Below, piece after piece: positions 8,153 to 16,846 of a DNA stretch of 64,000 nucleotides. A program made the translations under genes and the position numbers. How positions within the stretch are numbered: position 1 is the first letter of the stretch; every line of letters starts with the position of its first letter. The stretch spans positions 1 to 64,000 of the forward strand of contig JAFDXL010000007.1 of the NCBI GenBank assembly GCA_018267955.1. The letters run 5' to 3'. Below the pieces are notes generated by a model. It saw nothing but the letters and a program-made list of their open reading frames with translations, had not been told where the DNA came from and made no database searches. This DNA comes from Bacteroidota bacterium. Lineage in GTDB: Bacteria; Bacteroidota; Bacteroidia; Chitinophagales; Chitinophagaceae.

Positions 8153-8995
8153 TTATGATTTTTTCATTTCTGCGATCAGCTTATTGCCTTTGTGGATGTA
8201 TTCTGATTCGAAAGCAGATCCTTTAGCAGTTTCCATTGATTTTTCTGCTGCTGCGATACCTTCTTCTTTCTTGCCCAGTTTTTGAGCAATGCGTGCTTTC
8301 AAGTTCCACATATAAAAAGCTTTTGGATTTGATTCCAGTGCTTTGTTTACATAGCTATATGCTTTATCCAGGTTTTGGCTAGTCTCAAAATAGTAGTTTG
8401 CTGCCTGGAAGTAAGGAATGTTCGGATTATTGATGGCTTTGTCAATAGCGGCATCCAGGCGTTCCTGGTTGTTGGCTTTAACCGGGATAACCAGTTTGGT
8501 CTTTTCCCATGCTATATCCAGGTTGCAGGAATTGTAAGTGATATTACCGATGCTGATGCTGAATGTTTGTACATTTTTATCAGACACCTTTGGCGTTACT
8601 TTAAAACGGGCTACATCTGAAGACGTTTCATAGCCTGCTGCTCCCCAGTTGCCGGTACCTTTATTCAGGATCACTGTCCATTCAGTTTGTCCGGGGATGG
8701 TGTACAAAGCATATTCTCCGGCTTTTACATCCTGTCCGCCGATAGTTACATCTTCACCAAATTTGATCTTGGTGGCAGAGTTAGCACCCGTACGCCATAC
8801 TTCGCCATAAGGCACCAGGTCGCCAAATACTTTACGGCCACGCATAGATGGGCGGCTGTAGCTGATGTCGATGCTGGAAGTAGAAAATTCCTGGCTGATC
8901 TTGGCTGTCGGGCTCAGAGCCGGCAGTTTCAGGTCCTGGGCAAAAATGTTTGCGTTAAATGCAAATGTGAGTGCGATTAATGATAAATATCTCAT
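8153..8995 (-). CDS. DUF2911 protein with C-terminal TPR
   Basis: A 280-residue exported protein (signal peptide ending NIFAQ) with a DUF2911 domain at about 25-170. Recognisable pieces are YSRPSMRGRKVFG, VPYGEVWRTGANSAT and GEYALYTIPG, all characteristic of this Bacteroidota family of unknown function. Residues about 180-275 form two or three TPR-like helical repeats (AANYYFETSQNLDKAYSYVNKAL, then NLKARIAQKLGKKEEGIAAAEKS), giving a possible protein-binding tail. It has its own promoter (9018-9046) and terminator (8083-8117), so it is a single-gene unit, independent of the PIG-L operon downstream. Confidence 0.85.
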   Translation of the reverse strand: MRYLSLIALTFAFNANIFAQDLKLPALSPTAKISQEFSTSSIDISYSRPSMRGRKVFGDLVPYGEVWRTGANSATKIKFGEDVTIGGQDVKAGEYALYTIPGQTEWTVILNKGTGNWGAAGYETSSDVARFKVTPKVSDKNVQTFSISIGNITYNSCNLDIAWEKTKLVIPVKANNQERLDAAIDKAINNPNIPYFQAANYYFETSQNLDKAYSYVNKALESNPKAFYMWNLKARIAQKLGKKEEGIAAAEKSMETAKGSAFESEYIHKGNKLIAEMKKS

Positions 8996-9017
8996 ATGTA
9001 ATGTGATTTTCGAATTG

Positions 9018-9046
9018 CAAATTTACGATATTAATATACCCGCAAA
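9018..9046 (-). promoter_or_regulatory. Promoter of the DUF2911 gene (TTTG, 17 bp, TAAATTTG)
   Basis: On the minus strand, TTTG at 9046-9043, a 17-bp spacer and TAAATTTG at 9025-9018 give both halves of the Bacteroidota promoter, 22 nt before the ATG at 8995. This is one of the two or three most complete promoters in the window. Confidence 0.65.
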
Positions 9047-9112
9047 AAAGATATTATCTATTGGCTATAGGCGCAATAAACGATGGCTATATTGCAGCCT
9101 CAAAATACTGTT

Positions 9113-9409
9113 ATGAGTTATAATGTAAATATGGCAATCCAGGTATTGCCGCTTCATTTACCACAGATAGAGGCTTATAGCGTTGTAGATGCTGCAATTG
9201 CCTGCATACAGGCATCTGGCTTGCATTATGTTGTTTGCCCTTTCGAAACTGTAATAGAAGGCCCTTATGGCAGGGTAATGCAATTGTTGACGGATATACA
9301 GGATGCATGCAATAAGGCTGGTGCCGATTCGGTGCTGATCAATATGAAACTGCAGCGCAGCTTTGTAAAAGATATAGCTATAGATGATAAGATAGGCAAG
9401 TATAAATAA
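9113..9409 (+). CDS. MTH1187-type thiamine-binding protein
   Basis: A 98-residue cytoplasmic protein of the MTH1187/YkoF-like (DUF77) family: NMAIQVLPL forms the first strand, then YSVVDAAIACIQASGL, YVVCPFETVIEG and a helix LTDIQDACNKAGAD. Members form tetramers of ferredoxin-like folds and several bind thiamine. I choose ATG 9113 (MSYNVNMAIQ) because homologs begin only a few residues before the first strand; ATG 9083 and ATG 9131 are alternatives. The region between this gene and the DUF2911 gene is a divergent promoter region. It is followed 31 nt later by pyrF with its own promoter. Confidence 0.75.
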   Translation: MSYNVNMAIQVLPLHLPQIEAYSVVDAAIACIQASGLHYVVCPFETVIEGPYGRVMQLLTDIQDACNKAGADSVLINMKLQRSFVKDIAIDDKIGKYK

Positions 9410-9415
9410 TGCCGT

Positions 9416-9423
9416 TAACTTTG
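9416..9423 (+). promoter_or_regulatory. -7 promoter element TAACTTTG for pyrF
   Basis: Exact TAnnTTTG match, 17 nt before the pyrF ATG at 9441. No clear -33 TTG is seen at the right distance. Confidence 0.5.
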
Positions 9424-9440
9424 CAGCCCAATCTTTTATT

Positions 9441-10241
9441 ATGAATCGCGAACAACTGGTAGCCGAAATAAAGAAGAAAAAATCTGTATTGTGTGTAGGT
9501 CTTGATACCGACCTGGAAAAAATACCGAAGCATCTTTTTTCTTCTGACGATCCTATGTTCGAGTTCAATAAGGCGATCATAGATGCTACTAAAGATTATA
9601 CAGTAGCTTATAAGATCAACACTGCGTTTTATGAAGCGCAGGGCGTAAAAGGTTGGGTAAGCCTTGGTAAGACGCTCGATTATATACCTAAAGATATTTT
9701 TACAATTGCTGATGCTAAAAGAGGGGATATAGGTAATACCGCAGAGCAATATGCCAATACCTTTTTTAAGACTTATCCTTTTGATAGCGTTACGGTAGCG
9801 CCGTATATGGGTAAGGATAGTGTACAACCCTTTCTGCAATATGCCGGCAACTGGGCTATTGTATTAGGGCTTACTTCTAACGCCGGTAGCGCTGATTTTC
9901 AGTTGCAGCAATGTGGCGAAGAACTGTTATACGAGAAAGTGTTAAAGACCGTTGCTTCATGGGGTAACACGGGTAATCTGATGTTTGTAATTGGTGCTAC
10001 ACGCAAGGAGCAATTGCAGCATATCAGGCAAATGTTACCGGATCATTTTTTCCTGGTGCCGGGCGTAGGCGCGCAGGGTGGGGACGTAGATACCGTATGC
10101 CAAAATGCGATGAACAGCGATGGTGGTATTCTTATAAATGTTTCCCGCGGTGTAATTTATGTAAGCTCCGGTACTGATTTTGCTGAGCGCGCCGGCGTGG
10201 CTGCTGCAGAATATCAAAAGCAAATGGCTGCTTATTTGTAA
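9441..10241 (+). CDS. pyrF: Orotidine 5'-phosphate decarboxylase (type 2)
   Basis: A 266-residue TIM-barrel enzyme that converts OMP to UMP, the last step of pyrimidine synthesis. It shows LCVGLDTDLEKIP at the N-terminus, and the catalytic DAKRGDIGNTA near residue 95, the Asp-Lys-Asp triad of this superfamily. The phosphate-binding end is VPGVGAQGGD. The length and the RGDIGNT form of the motif place it in the longer type 2 subfamily. It is followed 23 nt later by the DUF2851 gene, probably co-transcribed. Confidence 0.95.
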   Translation: MNREQLVAEIKKKKSVLCVGLDTDLEKIPKHLFSSDDPMFEFNKAIIDATKDYTVAYKINTAFYEAQGVKGWVSLGKTLDYIPKDIFTIADAKRGDIGNTAEQYANTFFKTYPFDSVTVAPYMGKDSVQPFLQYAGNWAIVLGLTSNAGSADFQLQQCGEELLYEKVLKTVASWGNTGNLMFVIGATRKEQLQHIRQMLPDHFFLVPGVGAQGGDVDTVCQNAMNSDGGILINVSRGVIYVSSGTDFAERAGVAAAEYQKQMAAYL

Positions 10242-10264
10242 TTTAACCGGCATAAACCAATGCC

Positions 10265-11542
10265 ATGCAGGAAAGATTATTGCAGTTTATCTGGCAATAC
10301 AGCCTATACAATCCCACAGGACTTGTTACTAATGACGGAGAGCAACTAACCATCGTTCATCCCGGGGTTTATAATACTAATTCAGGTCCTGACTTTTTGC
10401 AGGGCCGTATCAAAGTAGGGGATACTATTCTTGCCGGCAATATCGAATTGCATATCAATAGCAGCGATTGGGATAAACATGGACATCAGCACGATGATGC
10501 ATATAAAAATATCGTCCTGCACGTGGTATATAACGATGATGCAGCTACTACGCTTGAAAATGTTCCTGTTCTGATTATCGCGCCATATATAGCGCCCGCA
10601 TTACTGGGTAGATATGAAACCATGATGCAGGATGTGAAGCCGATTGCATGTTCCGGGCAACTTGGTGTTGTAAAGGATATTACTAAAGAGAGCTGGTTAA
10701 CAAGGCTGCTGGCTGAGCGATGGGAAGAAAAGCACCTGAGCTGGAAGGAATTGCTGGACAAGTCTGCCGGTGACTGGCGCAATCTTCTTTATTGGCGAAT
10801 GGCTGCCAATTTTGGTTTTAAGGTGAATGCAGATCCGTTTCTACAATTGGCTTTGTCCATTCCACTAAATGTATTTACCAAAGGTGGCAGCTTGTTGCAG
10901 GTAGAGGCCATCCTTTTTGGGCAGGCAAGTATGTTGAATGAGGATTTTAAGGATGACTATCCCAGTAAGCTAAAGCAGGAGTATAACTACCTGCGCCAAA
11001 AGTACAGGCTGGAACCAATGCCTGTGCATCTTTGGAAGTTCTTGAGAATGCGGCCTGCTAATTTCCCTACCATACGCATTGCCCAGTTTGCTGCATTAAT
11101 ACATCAATCATTTCATTTGTTTTCTCAAATAATAGAGAAGCATGAAGTAAAGGACATCCTGCCTTTACTGGATGTGACTGCGAATGAATATTGGGATGAT
11201 CATTATCGCTTTGATGAATTGTCTGATACTGTTTCGAAAAAGCACTTGGGTAAAGCGTCCATCCAGAATATCATTATTAATACTATTGCGCCTATACAAT
11301 TCCTTTACGCATCGTCCATAGGAGATGATGCTTTACAGGAAAAAGCGCTCCGTTTACTGGAAGTAGTAAATGCGGAGCGCAATAATATTATAGATCTGTG
11401 GCAGGATGTTGCCTGGAAGCCTGCAAACGCAGCCCAGTCACAAGCTTTGATACAACTGTATAACAACTACTGCTCAAAAAAGCGATGCCTTGAGTGTGCG
11501 GTGGGGCTTAGCCTGCTCAAATCAAGGCCAAACGAACGTTAA
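10265..11542 (+). CDS. DUF2851 family protein
   Basis: A 425-residue soluble protein that begins MQERLLQFIWQYSLYN and contains VHPGVYNTNSGPDFLQGRI and GNIELHINSSDWDKHGHQHD. These are the conserved block of DUF2851, common in Bacteroidota and of unknown function. The invariant acidic and His residues in this block recall a nuclease-type active site (GPDF, ELH, SDW-HGH), but that is my inference only. It lies just downstream of pyrF. Its last 21 bp overlap the end of the convergent osmC-like gene, so neither has room for a separate terminator. Confidence 0.85.
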   Translation: MQERLLQFIWQYSLYNPTGLVTNDGEQLTIVHPGVYNTNSGPDFLQGRIKVGDTILAGNIELHINSSDWDKHGHQHDDAYKNIVLHVVYNDDAATTLENVPVLIIAPYIAPALLGRYETMMQDVKPIACSGQLGVVKDITKESWLTRLLAERWEEKHLSWKELLDKSAGDWRNLLYWRMAANFGFKVNADPFLQLALSIPLNVFTKGGSLLQVEAILFGQASMLNEDFKDDYPSKLKQEYNYLRQKYRLEPMPVHLWKFLRMRPANFPTIRIAQFAALIHQSFHLFSQIIEKHEVKDILPLLDVTANEYWDDHYRFDELSDTVSKKHLGKASIQNIIINTIAPIQFLYASSIGDDALQEKALRLLEVVNAERNNIIDLWQDVAWKPANAAQSQALIQLYNNYCSKKRCLECAVGLSLLKSRPNER

Positions 11543-11929
11543 AGTCTGCTTCAGGTCAGGATGCAGGCTCCGGGCTACCGGGCAGGTATTAGCCACATTT
11601 TCCAGCAGCATCTTCTCCCTGTCTGTATATTGTTTGTCTTTAGGGAAAGTAAGCTTGATCCTGATCTCACCTATTTTCCGCGGATTAGAATCCATGATCT
11701 TTTCCACTTCACATTCAGTGCCTGTAATGTCTATATCACGGGTATCTGACGCAATACCTATCGTAGTAACGATACACGTAGCTAATGCTACAGAAACAAG
11801 GTCTGTTGGCGAAAAACGCTCACCCTTACCTTGATTATCTACCGGCGCATCTGTTTCTATGACAGTTCCTGAACGCAAATGTGTGGCTTCTGTACGAAGG
11901 CCTCCTTTATAAATTACCTTGGCTAACAC
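11522..11929 (-). CDS. OsmC family peroxiredoxin-like protein
   Basis: A 135-residue OsmC/Ohr-fold protein. The two redox cysteines are visible in LATCI and NTCPV, and SPTDLVSVALATC is the conserved helix region. Members reduce organic hydroperoxides or related substrates using the Cys pair. Its length and spacing match the OsmC (YhfA-like) branch, not Ohr. The coding region overlaps the 3' end of the DUF2851 gene by 21 bp on the opposite strand. No clear promoter element is seen in the short gap to 11982. Confidence 0.9.
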   Translation of the reverse strand: MLAKVIYKGGLRTEATHLRSGTVIETDAPVDNQGKGERFSPTDLVSVALATCIVTTIGIASDTRDIDITGTECEVEKIMDSNPRKIGEIRIKLTFPKDKQYTDREKMLLENVANTCPVARSLHPDLKQTLTFVWP

Positions 11930-11981
11930 TTAATTTGAATTTTTGTTAAATTTACGATGTATCATTTATACATCTACCTAT

Positions 11982-12803
11982 ATGAAGGTATTTACACACA
12001 TATGTCTTGCCCTTTTGTTACTGGGGACTACCACCCAGGCGCAAACGAAAAATGACAGTAATTCTTTGAGAAAAGTACCTGTAAAGCAACCCGTTAAGCA
12101 TGTTGTACTTAAAAAACCTAAACCACTCCATACAGAGTTAAGCTTTGGGCTGAGGCTAAATACAGACGGCTGGGGCATATTTGTAGATAAAGGCTGGGTA
12201 AAAAGCGAAGACCGCTATCGCGACTTTTTCTATGATGTGAAATTGCTGCAAATAGAACTTGATGAAAAAAAGGTACCTGCCGAAATTAAAAGGTCCAATA
12301 CCTCCTCCAGCTACAATAACGAAAAGCCTAAGCCATTCATATATGGTAAAATAAATAATTTCTATACCTTCAAAATCGGATATGGTGGTCGTAAAATGTT
12401 GGCAGGTAAACCTGAACCGGGTGCTATATCCATGCATTTTGTTTATGTAGGTGGTTTATCGCTGGGGTTGTTAAAACCATATTATTTAAGCGTTTCCGCG
12501 CCAACTACCGAGCCTGATATTACCTATTCAGACTCAACAAAACAGTATTTCCTGGATAAAAGATATATCCTGGGCAGTTCTGGTTTTGGTAAAGGGCTTG
12601 GCGAAACCAAGATCATACCTGGTGTGCACCTGAAAGCTGCGATGCACTTTGATTTCGCGGCAAACAAAGCACGTGTTTTGGCCTTAGAAACAGGGGTGAA
12701 TTTTGAAGTTTATAGTAAAGCCATCGAAATAATGGCAAATAAAGACGCTAAAGCATATTTCTTAAATGCTTATTTGTCTTTGCAATTTGGCAAACGTTGG
12801 TGA
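11982..12803 (+). CDS. Outer-membrane beta-barrel protein next to lipA
   Basis: A 273-residue protein with a signal peptide (MKVFTHICLALLLLGTTTQA), a basic Lys/Pro linker, then alternating amphipathic strands, ending with an aromatic residue in LNAYLSLQFGKRW, as in outer-membrane barrels. I start it at ATG 11982, not at the TTG at 11943, because only the ATG gives a proper signal peptide. It lies 21 nt before lipA and is likely co-transcribed with it. I do not recognise a specific function. Confidence 0.7.
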   Translation: MKVFTHICLALLLLGTTTQAQTKNDSNSLRKVPVKQPVKHVVLKKPKPLHTELSFGLRLNTDGWGIFVDKGWVKSEDRYRDFFYDVKLLQIELDEKKVPAEIKRSNTSSSYNNEKPKPFIYGKINNFYTFKIGYGGRKMLAGKPEPGAISMHFVYVGGLSLGLLKPYYLSVSAPTTEPDITYSDSTKQYFLDKRYILGSSGFGKGLGETKIIPGVHLKAAMHFDFAANKARVLALETGVNFEVYSKAIEIMANKDAKAYFLNAYLSLQFGKRW

Positions 12804-12824
12804 TGATTGTAATTTGCATCTATT

Positions 12825-13754
12825 ATGCAGGAATTACCGGTGATCAGTAGTACAGCAAACAGTACAGAGACAAGGGTTAAAAAGCCGGATTGGCTTAGGG
12901 TGAAATTGCCGATTGGTGAGAGCTATCGCAATGTTCGCAACCTCGTTGATACACACAAGCTACATACAATATGTGAGAGTGGTAACTGCCCAAACATGGG
13001 TGAGTGCTGGGGCGAAGGCACAGCAACGTTCATGATTTTGGGTAATATATGTACCCGGTCATGCGGTTTTTGTGCGGTGGCTACCGGCCGCCCCGAGCCC
13101 GTTGATTGGGACGAACCACAGCGTGTTGCCGAGGCCATACACCTGATGCATGTGAAGCATGCGGTGATCACATCTGTAGACCGTGATGAACTGAAGGATG
13201 GCGGATCTATAATATGGGCAAATACGATCAAAGCTGTGCGTGCGCTGAATCCGGAGACAACGCTCGAAACACTCATACCGGATTTTAAGGGTGAATGGGA
13301 AAACCTGGAGCGCATTATTGAAGTAGCGCCAGAGGTAGTGTCTCATAACCTGGAAACAGTAGAGCGCATGACACGCAAGGTGCGTATTCAAGCCAAATAC
13401 CACAGAAGCCTGGAAGTGATACGCCGCCTTAAAGATGGAGGTATGCGTACCAAAAGTGGTGTAATGCTGGGTATTGGTGAAGAAAAAGAAGAAGTATTGC
13501 AAACCATGCATGATCTTGTTGAGAATGGCTGCGATGTTCTTACTTTGGGGCAGTATTTGCAGCCTACGCAAAAACATCTTCCTGTAATACGTTTTGTACA
13601 TCCTGATGAGTTTGCCTTCTATCGCGAAGAGGGTTATAAAATGGGCTTTGATTATGTAGAGAGCGGCCCGCTAGTACGTTCTTCTTATCATAGCGAACGC
13701 CATGTGATCAAAGGAGAGGGAAGAAGAGTATGGGAAGCTTCTAAGAATATTTGA
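12825..13754 (+). CDS. lipA: Lipoyl synthase
   Basis: A 309-residue radical-SAM enzyme that inserts two sulfurs into the octanoyl group on lipoyl domains. Both Fe-S sites are complete: the auxiliary cluster C50, C55, C61 ([12 protein letters not shown]) and the radical-SAM cluster C76, C80, C83 (CTRSCGFC). The conserved C-terminal RSSYHSER is also present, which supplies the Ser ligand to the auxiliary cluster. Length and motif spacing are standard. A strong hairpin terminator follows immediately. Confidence 0.97.
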   Translation: MQELPVISSTANSTETRVKKPDWLRVKLPIGESYRNVRNLVDTHKLHTICESGNCPNMGECWGEGTATFMILGNICTRSCGFCAVATGRPEPVDWDEPQRVAEAIHLMHVKHAVITSVDRDELKDGGSIIWANTIKAVRALNPETTLETLIPDFKGEWENLERIIEVAPEVVSHNLETVERMTRKVRIQAKYHRSLEVIRRLKDGGMRTKSGVMLGIGEEKEEVLQTMHDLVENGCDVLTLGQYLQPTQKHLPVIRFVHPDEFAFYREEGYKMGFDYVESGPLVRSSYHSERHVIKGEGRRVWEASKNI

Positions 13755-13760
13755 TAAATA

Positions 13761-13787
13761 AAAAGAGCACCTATTGGTGCTCTTTTT
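13761..13787. terminator. Bidirectional terminator after lipA
   Basis: An 11-bp perfect stem (13761-13771 with 13776-13786), loop TATT, with A-run on the left and T-run on the right, between lipA (+) and the convergent gene at 13796 (-). Confidence 0.9.
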
Positions 13788-13795
13788 ATTTATAG

Positions 13796-14497
13796 CTAAA
13801 ACAATTTGTAGCCGATTGCTACACCTGCGTATCTTGATTTGAGGGACGTCGTTGCATCATCGCCAATTGTGGCCCGCATATCATACATCCCATGCTCATA
13901 GTAAGCCATGAAGGTGTATCGCTTCCAAACATATCGGGCTTGTACCCGCAGTGTAACGTCCAGCCCGTTTACATCATAGCTGTGTGGTGTCTGTCCGTAT
14001 TTTGAAGGAGTAAAACGCCCTATCACACGGTAGGTATATCTATCGTGCCTGGTTCTCTGTCCATTGTCATAAACGCTGAAATCATAAGCTGTTGTACCGG
14101 CAAGGAACAGGTTGTAACACATGCCGCCATCTAACCAGAACTGTCTGTCATTATGGTCTGTTATTTTATAGGATAGAAGCAATGGAAGAGATAGTAAGTG
14201 CAGATTAGTAGTAGTAACAAACACCGATTTGGTATAGCCCAGGTCCTGTGTCTGATTAGTATGATAACCTTTGGCCGTATAGCCCATGCCCAGTTGAATG
14301 GCTATCCGTGATGTAATGGGGAATGTTGTAATGAAAGAAGCATTTGGCCTGATAATAGGCATGAATGACGTATTCAGGTTTTTGGCAGTTACATAAGAAG
14401 TTCCTGCACCTACATAACTATTCAATTGCACCTGTGCAAATAACCCTGCAGGAAAAATTAAGGCAAAAAATAAAAACGTCACATACCCTTTCATCAT
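13796..14497 (-). CDS. Outer-membrane beta-barrel protein (porin family)
   Basis: A 233-residue protein with a signal peptide ending GLFAQ, followed by repeated amphipathic strands (SYVGAGTSYVTAKNL, IAIQLGMGYTAKGY, LLSLPLLLSYKIT) and a C-terminus SRYAGVAIGYKLF ending in Phe. This is the pattern of the Bacteroidota outer-membrane beta-barrel family (PF13568-like). The middle holds a stretch with many Tyr and Arg residues (RHDRYTYRVIGRF). Function unknown. It is separated from lipA by a bidirectional terminator. Confidence 0.75.
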   Translation of the reverse strand: MMKGYVTFLFFALIFPAGLFAQVQLNSYVGAGTSYVTAKNLNTSFMPIIRPNASFITTFPITSRIAIQLGMGYTAKGYHTNQTQDLGYTKSVFVTTTNLHLLSLPLLLSYKITDHNDRQFWLDGGMCYNLFLAGTTAYDFSVYDNGQRTRHDRYTYRVIGRFTPSKYGQTPHSYDVNGLDVTLRVQARYVWKRYTFMAYYEHGMYDMRATIGDDATTSLKSRYAGVAIGYKLF

Positions 14498-14576
14498 AGC
14501 TGTTTGTTTATCAACAGCATTGTAAAACTATGCCATAAACAAAAGCCAATTTTCATGTAGTAATTATTTAACAATT

Positions 14577-15131
14577 TCAAGACAATAGAGATAAGTGAGT
14601 AGGCAATCCGTCTATACTTTGCTGATTTTTCTCCTTTTGGTAAGTTTCAAGGCCTTCCGGGCCCTTCTTCGCAGCCCATTTATGTGCATGGTCTCTTTCT
14701 CCCTCGTAAGTATATAACGGAACGCTGTAACCGCAGGACGTTTGCACCTTATGGATATCGGCGACAATAATTTGCCGTGTGCCGGGGATGATCGTAAAAT
14801 GATCGGCAAGCGCGGCCCATTCAGAAGACTGTGGGAGAATTACAGATCCGGAACCATATAACCGTAGAATATTAGGAGGACCATCGTACGAGCAGAACAT
14901 AAAAGTTATCCTGCTGTTCTCTAATATGTGCGCGGAAGTTTCGTTGCCGCTTCCAATAAGATCCATATACGCAACTTTTGTGGGCGATAACACCCGGAAA
15001 CTATCGGATCCCTTTGGTGATAAATTGACATGTCCATCGACCGCTAATGGCGCGGTAGCCACAAAGAACATCTTTTGTGCTTCAATAAACTCCCGGTGGG
15101 TATTTTGAATACTATCACTGAACTTGGCCAT
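14577..15131 (-). CDS. Pyridoxamine 5'-phosphate oxidase-like flavoprotein
   Basis: A 184-residue protein of the PNPOx-like FMN-binding split-barrel family. Characteristic parts are FVATAPLAVDGHVNLSPKGSDSFRV, YMDLIGSGNETSAHILENSRITFMF and LRLYGSGSVI. This subgroup includes uncharacterised flavin-dependent oxidoreductases often annotated pyridoxamine 5'-phosphate oxidase family protein; it is not the vitamin B6 enzyme PdxH. It stands alone between two unrelated genes, with 79 bp to the gene at 13796. Confidence 0.85.
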   Translation of the reverse strand: MAKFSDSIQNTHREFIEAQKMFFVATAPLAVDGHVNLSPKGSDSFRVLSPTKVAYMDLIGSGNETSAHILENSRITFMFCSYDGPPNILRLYGSGSVILPQSSEWAALADHFTIIPGTRQIIVADIHKVQTSCGYSVPLYTYEGERDHAHKWAAKKGPEGLETYQKEKNQQSIDGLPTHLSLLS

Positions 15132-15280
15132 ATCCTAAAATTATGAGAAACGAGGGATATTAAAATATTTGGCCTTGTACCTGGGGCTATACTTTCTAAA
15201 CAAGACGATTCGCAGAGAATTATATGAGCTCACACAATGTGCCTTTAAGAATTTGCATAAAATGTATTTAATTTGACTCT

Positions 15281-16540
15281 ATGAAATCTGTAAAACAGAC
15301 GACGGAAGTTCAGCCGAAGAGCAAAGGGTACATTTCTTACTTGATGAACGTGTGGGTTCTCCTGCCCGCTTTATTGTTGTTTAAGGTAATAAATGAATAT
15401 TCTGTAAATATTCCCTATGTAGATGATTATCCCTCAATACTTGGTTTTCTTTCACGATATAAAAATGCATCTTTCAGAGATAAGATAGCTCTTTTTTGGG
15501 AGCAGACTAATGAGCATAGGACGGTGTACTCTAAGATGGTATATCTTATCTACTATAAATTGTATGGCGACGTTAACTTCTTTGATCTGATTATCCTCAA
15601 CAATCTGCATTGGGTGGCTGCATTCGTCATGATGGTTGTTTTCATCAGGAAAATGTTGCCTGCCAGGTGGAATATTGCGGCATTTGTTACTGCAGTTGCC
15701 ATGTTTGATATCAATAACTATGAAAATTCCAACGCTGCGATGTTTGGCATGGTCAATTATGCGCAGGTATTCTTCTTTTTGCTGAGCTTATATTTTTATG
15801 ATAAAGAGAATAAGAAGTTTTTATGGCTGGCCGTCCTGTTTCAGGCTGTTTGCATTTTCTCGAGTGGCGCCGGACTGATCATTTCTGTATCGCTTTTGGC
15901 ATTTAATATTTTACGTAGGAATAAGTTAAATGTTATTACATGCTTGGCGACTTCGATAATATTCGGTGCTTTATATTTTGTAAACTATATCAAACCTGCA
16001 CCTCAGGGATCTTCTGACTGGGGTGTGCGGATAGAATTCTTTTTGCACGAGCTGGGAGCCCATTTCGGTTATATTTATGGTGTTTATTTTGGTGTGCTGG
16101 TTGCTATCGCATTAGTACTCGTGCTTCCAATAAAAAAATGGAAAACCCCATCTGAAGCGCAGCCTTTTATCGCTATATTGATATTCTGCCTGGCGTCATT
16201 GGCTGCAACCGCTGTGCTTCGCAGCGGATTTAAAATGTTGGATTCGTATTCCAGCAGGTATTTTATATATCCTCATCTTATTGTTAGCATTATTTTCATT
16301 TTTATGCTCGCCAGGGTAGAAGGCAAAAAATATCAGTGGCAACTAACCATTGGTTTTATATTGCTGATGTTGTATACCTATCGCGAGAATTATGATTACG
16401 GTGTCGCTGGCTTTGAGCGTGCGCAATACAGGTTGCAGTACGAGGAGTATTACTGGCCATTCCCCGATAAAGACACGCCCAGAAAAATTGCCGAACAAGC
16501 CTGTAAAGAAGATATTTACTGCATACAAAATGAACGATAG
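15281..16540 (+). CDS. Polytopic membrane protein, possible GT-C-like glycosyltransferase
   Basis: A 419-residue protein with about 10 hydrophobic segments and no signal peptide cleavage site. The short first extracytoplasmic loop holds PYVDDYPS, and a later one ends NEHRTVYSKM; acidic residues in this loop are typical of GT-C glycosyltransferases (membrane enzymes using lipid-linked sugars). That resemblance is an inference. The C-terminal 50 residues are soluble and contain many Tyr and Glu residues. It has its own terminator and no obvious partner gene nearby. Confidence 0.6.
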   Translation: MKSVKQTTEVQPKSKGYISYLMNVWVLLPALLLFKVINEYSVNIPYVDDYPSILGFLSRYKNASFRDKIALFWEQTNEHRTVYSKMVYLIYYKLYGDVNFFDLIILNNLHWVAAFVMMVVFIRKMLPARWNIAAFVTAVAMFDINNYENSNAAMFGMVNYAQVFFFLLSLYFYDKENKKFLWLAVLFQAVCIFSSGAGLIISVSLLAFNILRRNKLNVITCLATSIIFGALYFVNYIKPAPQGSSDWGVRIEFFLHELGAHFGYIYGVYFGVLVAIALVLVLPIKKWKTPSEAQPFIAILIFCLASLAATAVLRSGFKMLDSYSSRYFIYPHLIVSIIFIFMLARVEGKKYQWQLTIGFILLMLYTYRENYDYGVAGFERAQYRLQYEEYYWPFPDKDTPRKIAEQACKEDIYCIQNER

Positions 16541-16565
16541 AAAGGGTGCCATTTGCACCCTTTCT
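16539..16565 (+). terminator. Terminator hairpin after the membrane protein gene
   Basis: An 11-bp perfect stem (16539-16549 with 16555-16565) begins in the stop codon; the T-tract is poor. Downstream, 16566-16846 contains no gene I can support, only a weak hairpin (about 16650-16690, followed by eight T) and the promoter of the next gene. Confidence 0.6.
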
Positions 16566-16821
16566 ATATTACCTGTACTATTATTACTTATCCGGTAGCA
16601 GCAGGACTACTTACATCTCAAATAACGTGCGAGAGTAGTGTCTGGTAACCACACAACAGAAAAGATAACATAGAAAATGTGGTGTTTTTTTTCATAACTA
16701 TTGCCGGTAAAGGATTACAAAGCACAGCAACTTTGGCGTGTTAAAGATTAAGTAACATTAACTTAATATAGGGGAAACATTTTCATAACATTGACTGAAC
16801 GCTAGATTTTAAGGCTCGGGG

Positions 16822-16829
16822 TACTTTTG
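16822..16829 (+). promoter_or_regulatory. -7 promoter element TACTTTTG for the TonB receptor
   Basis: Exact TAnnTTTG match, 17 nt before the ATG at 16847, with the same context GTACTTTTGCA as the apbC promoter. Confidence 0.55.
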
Positions 16830-16846
16830 CACCACAATAAAAATTT

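Noticed and set aside
9158-9839. ORFs on the minus strand opposite the thiamine-binding and pyrF genes
   Set aside because: Shadows of the two well-supported + strand genes; no signal or motif of their own.
12810-12816. TAATTTG before lipA as a promoter
   Set aside because: It has one base too few between TA and TTTG, and lipA may be co-transcribed with the gene before it.
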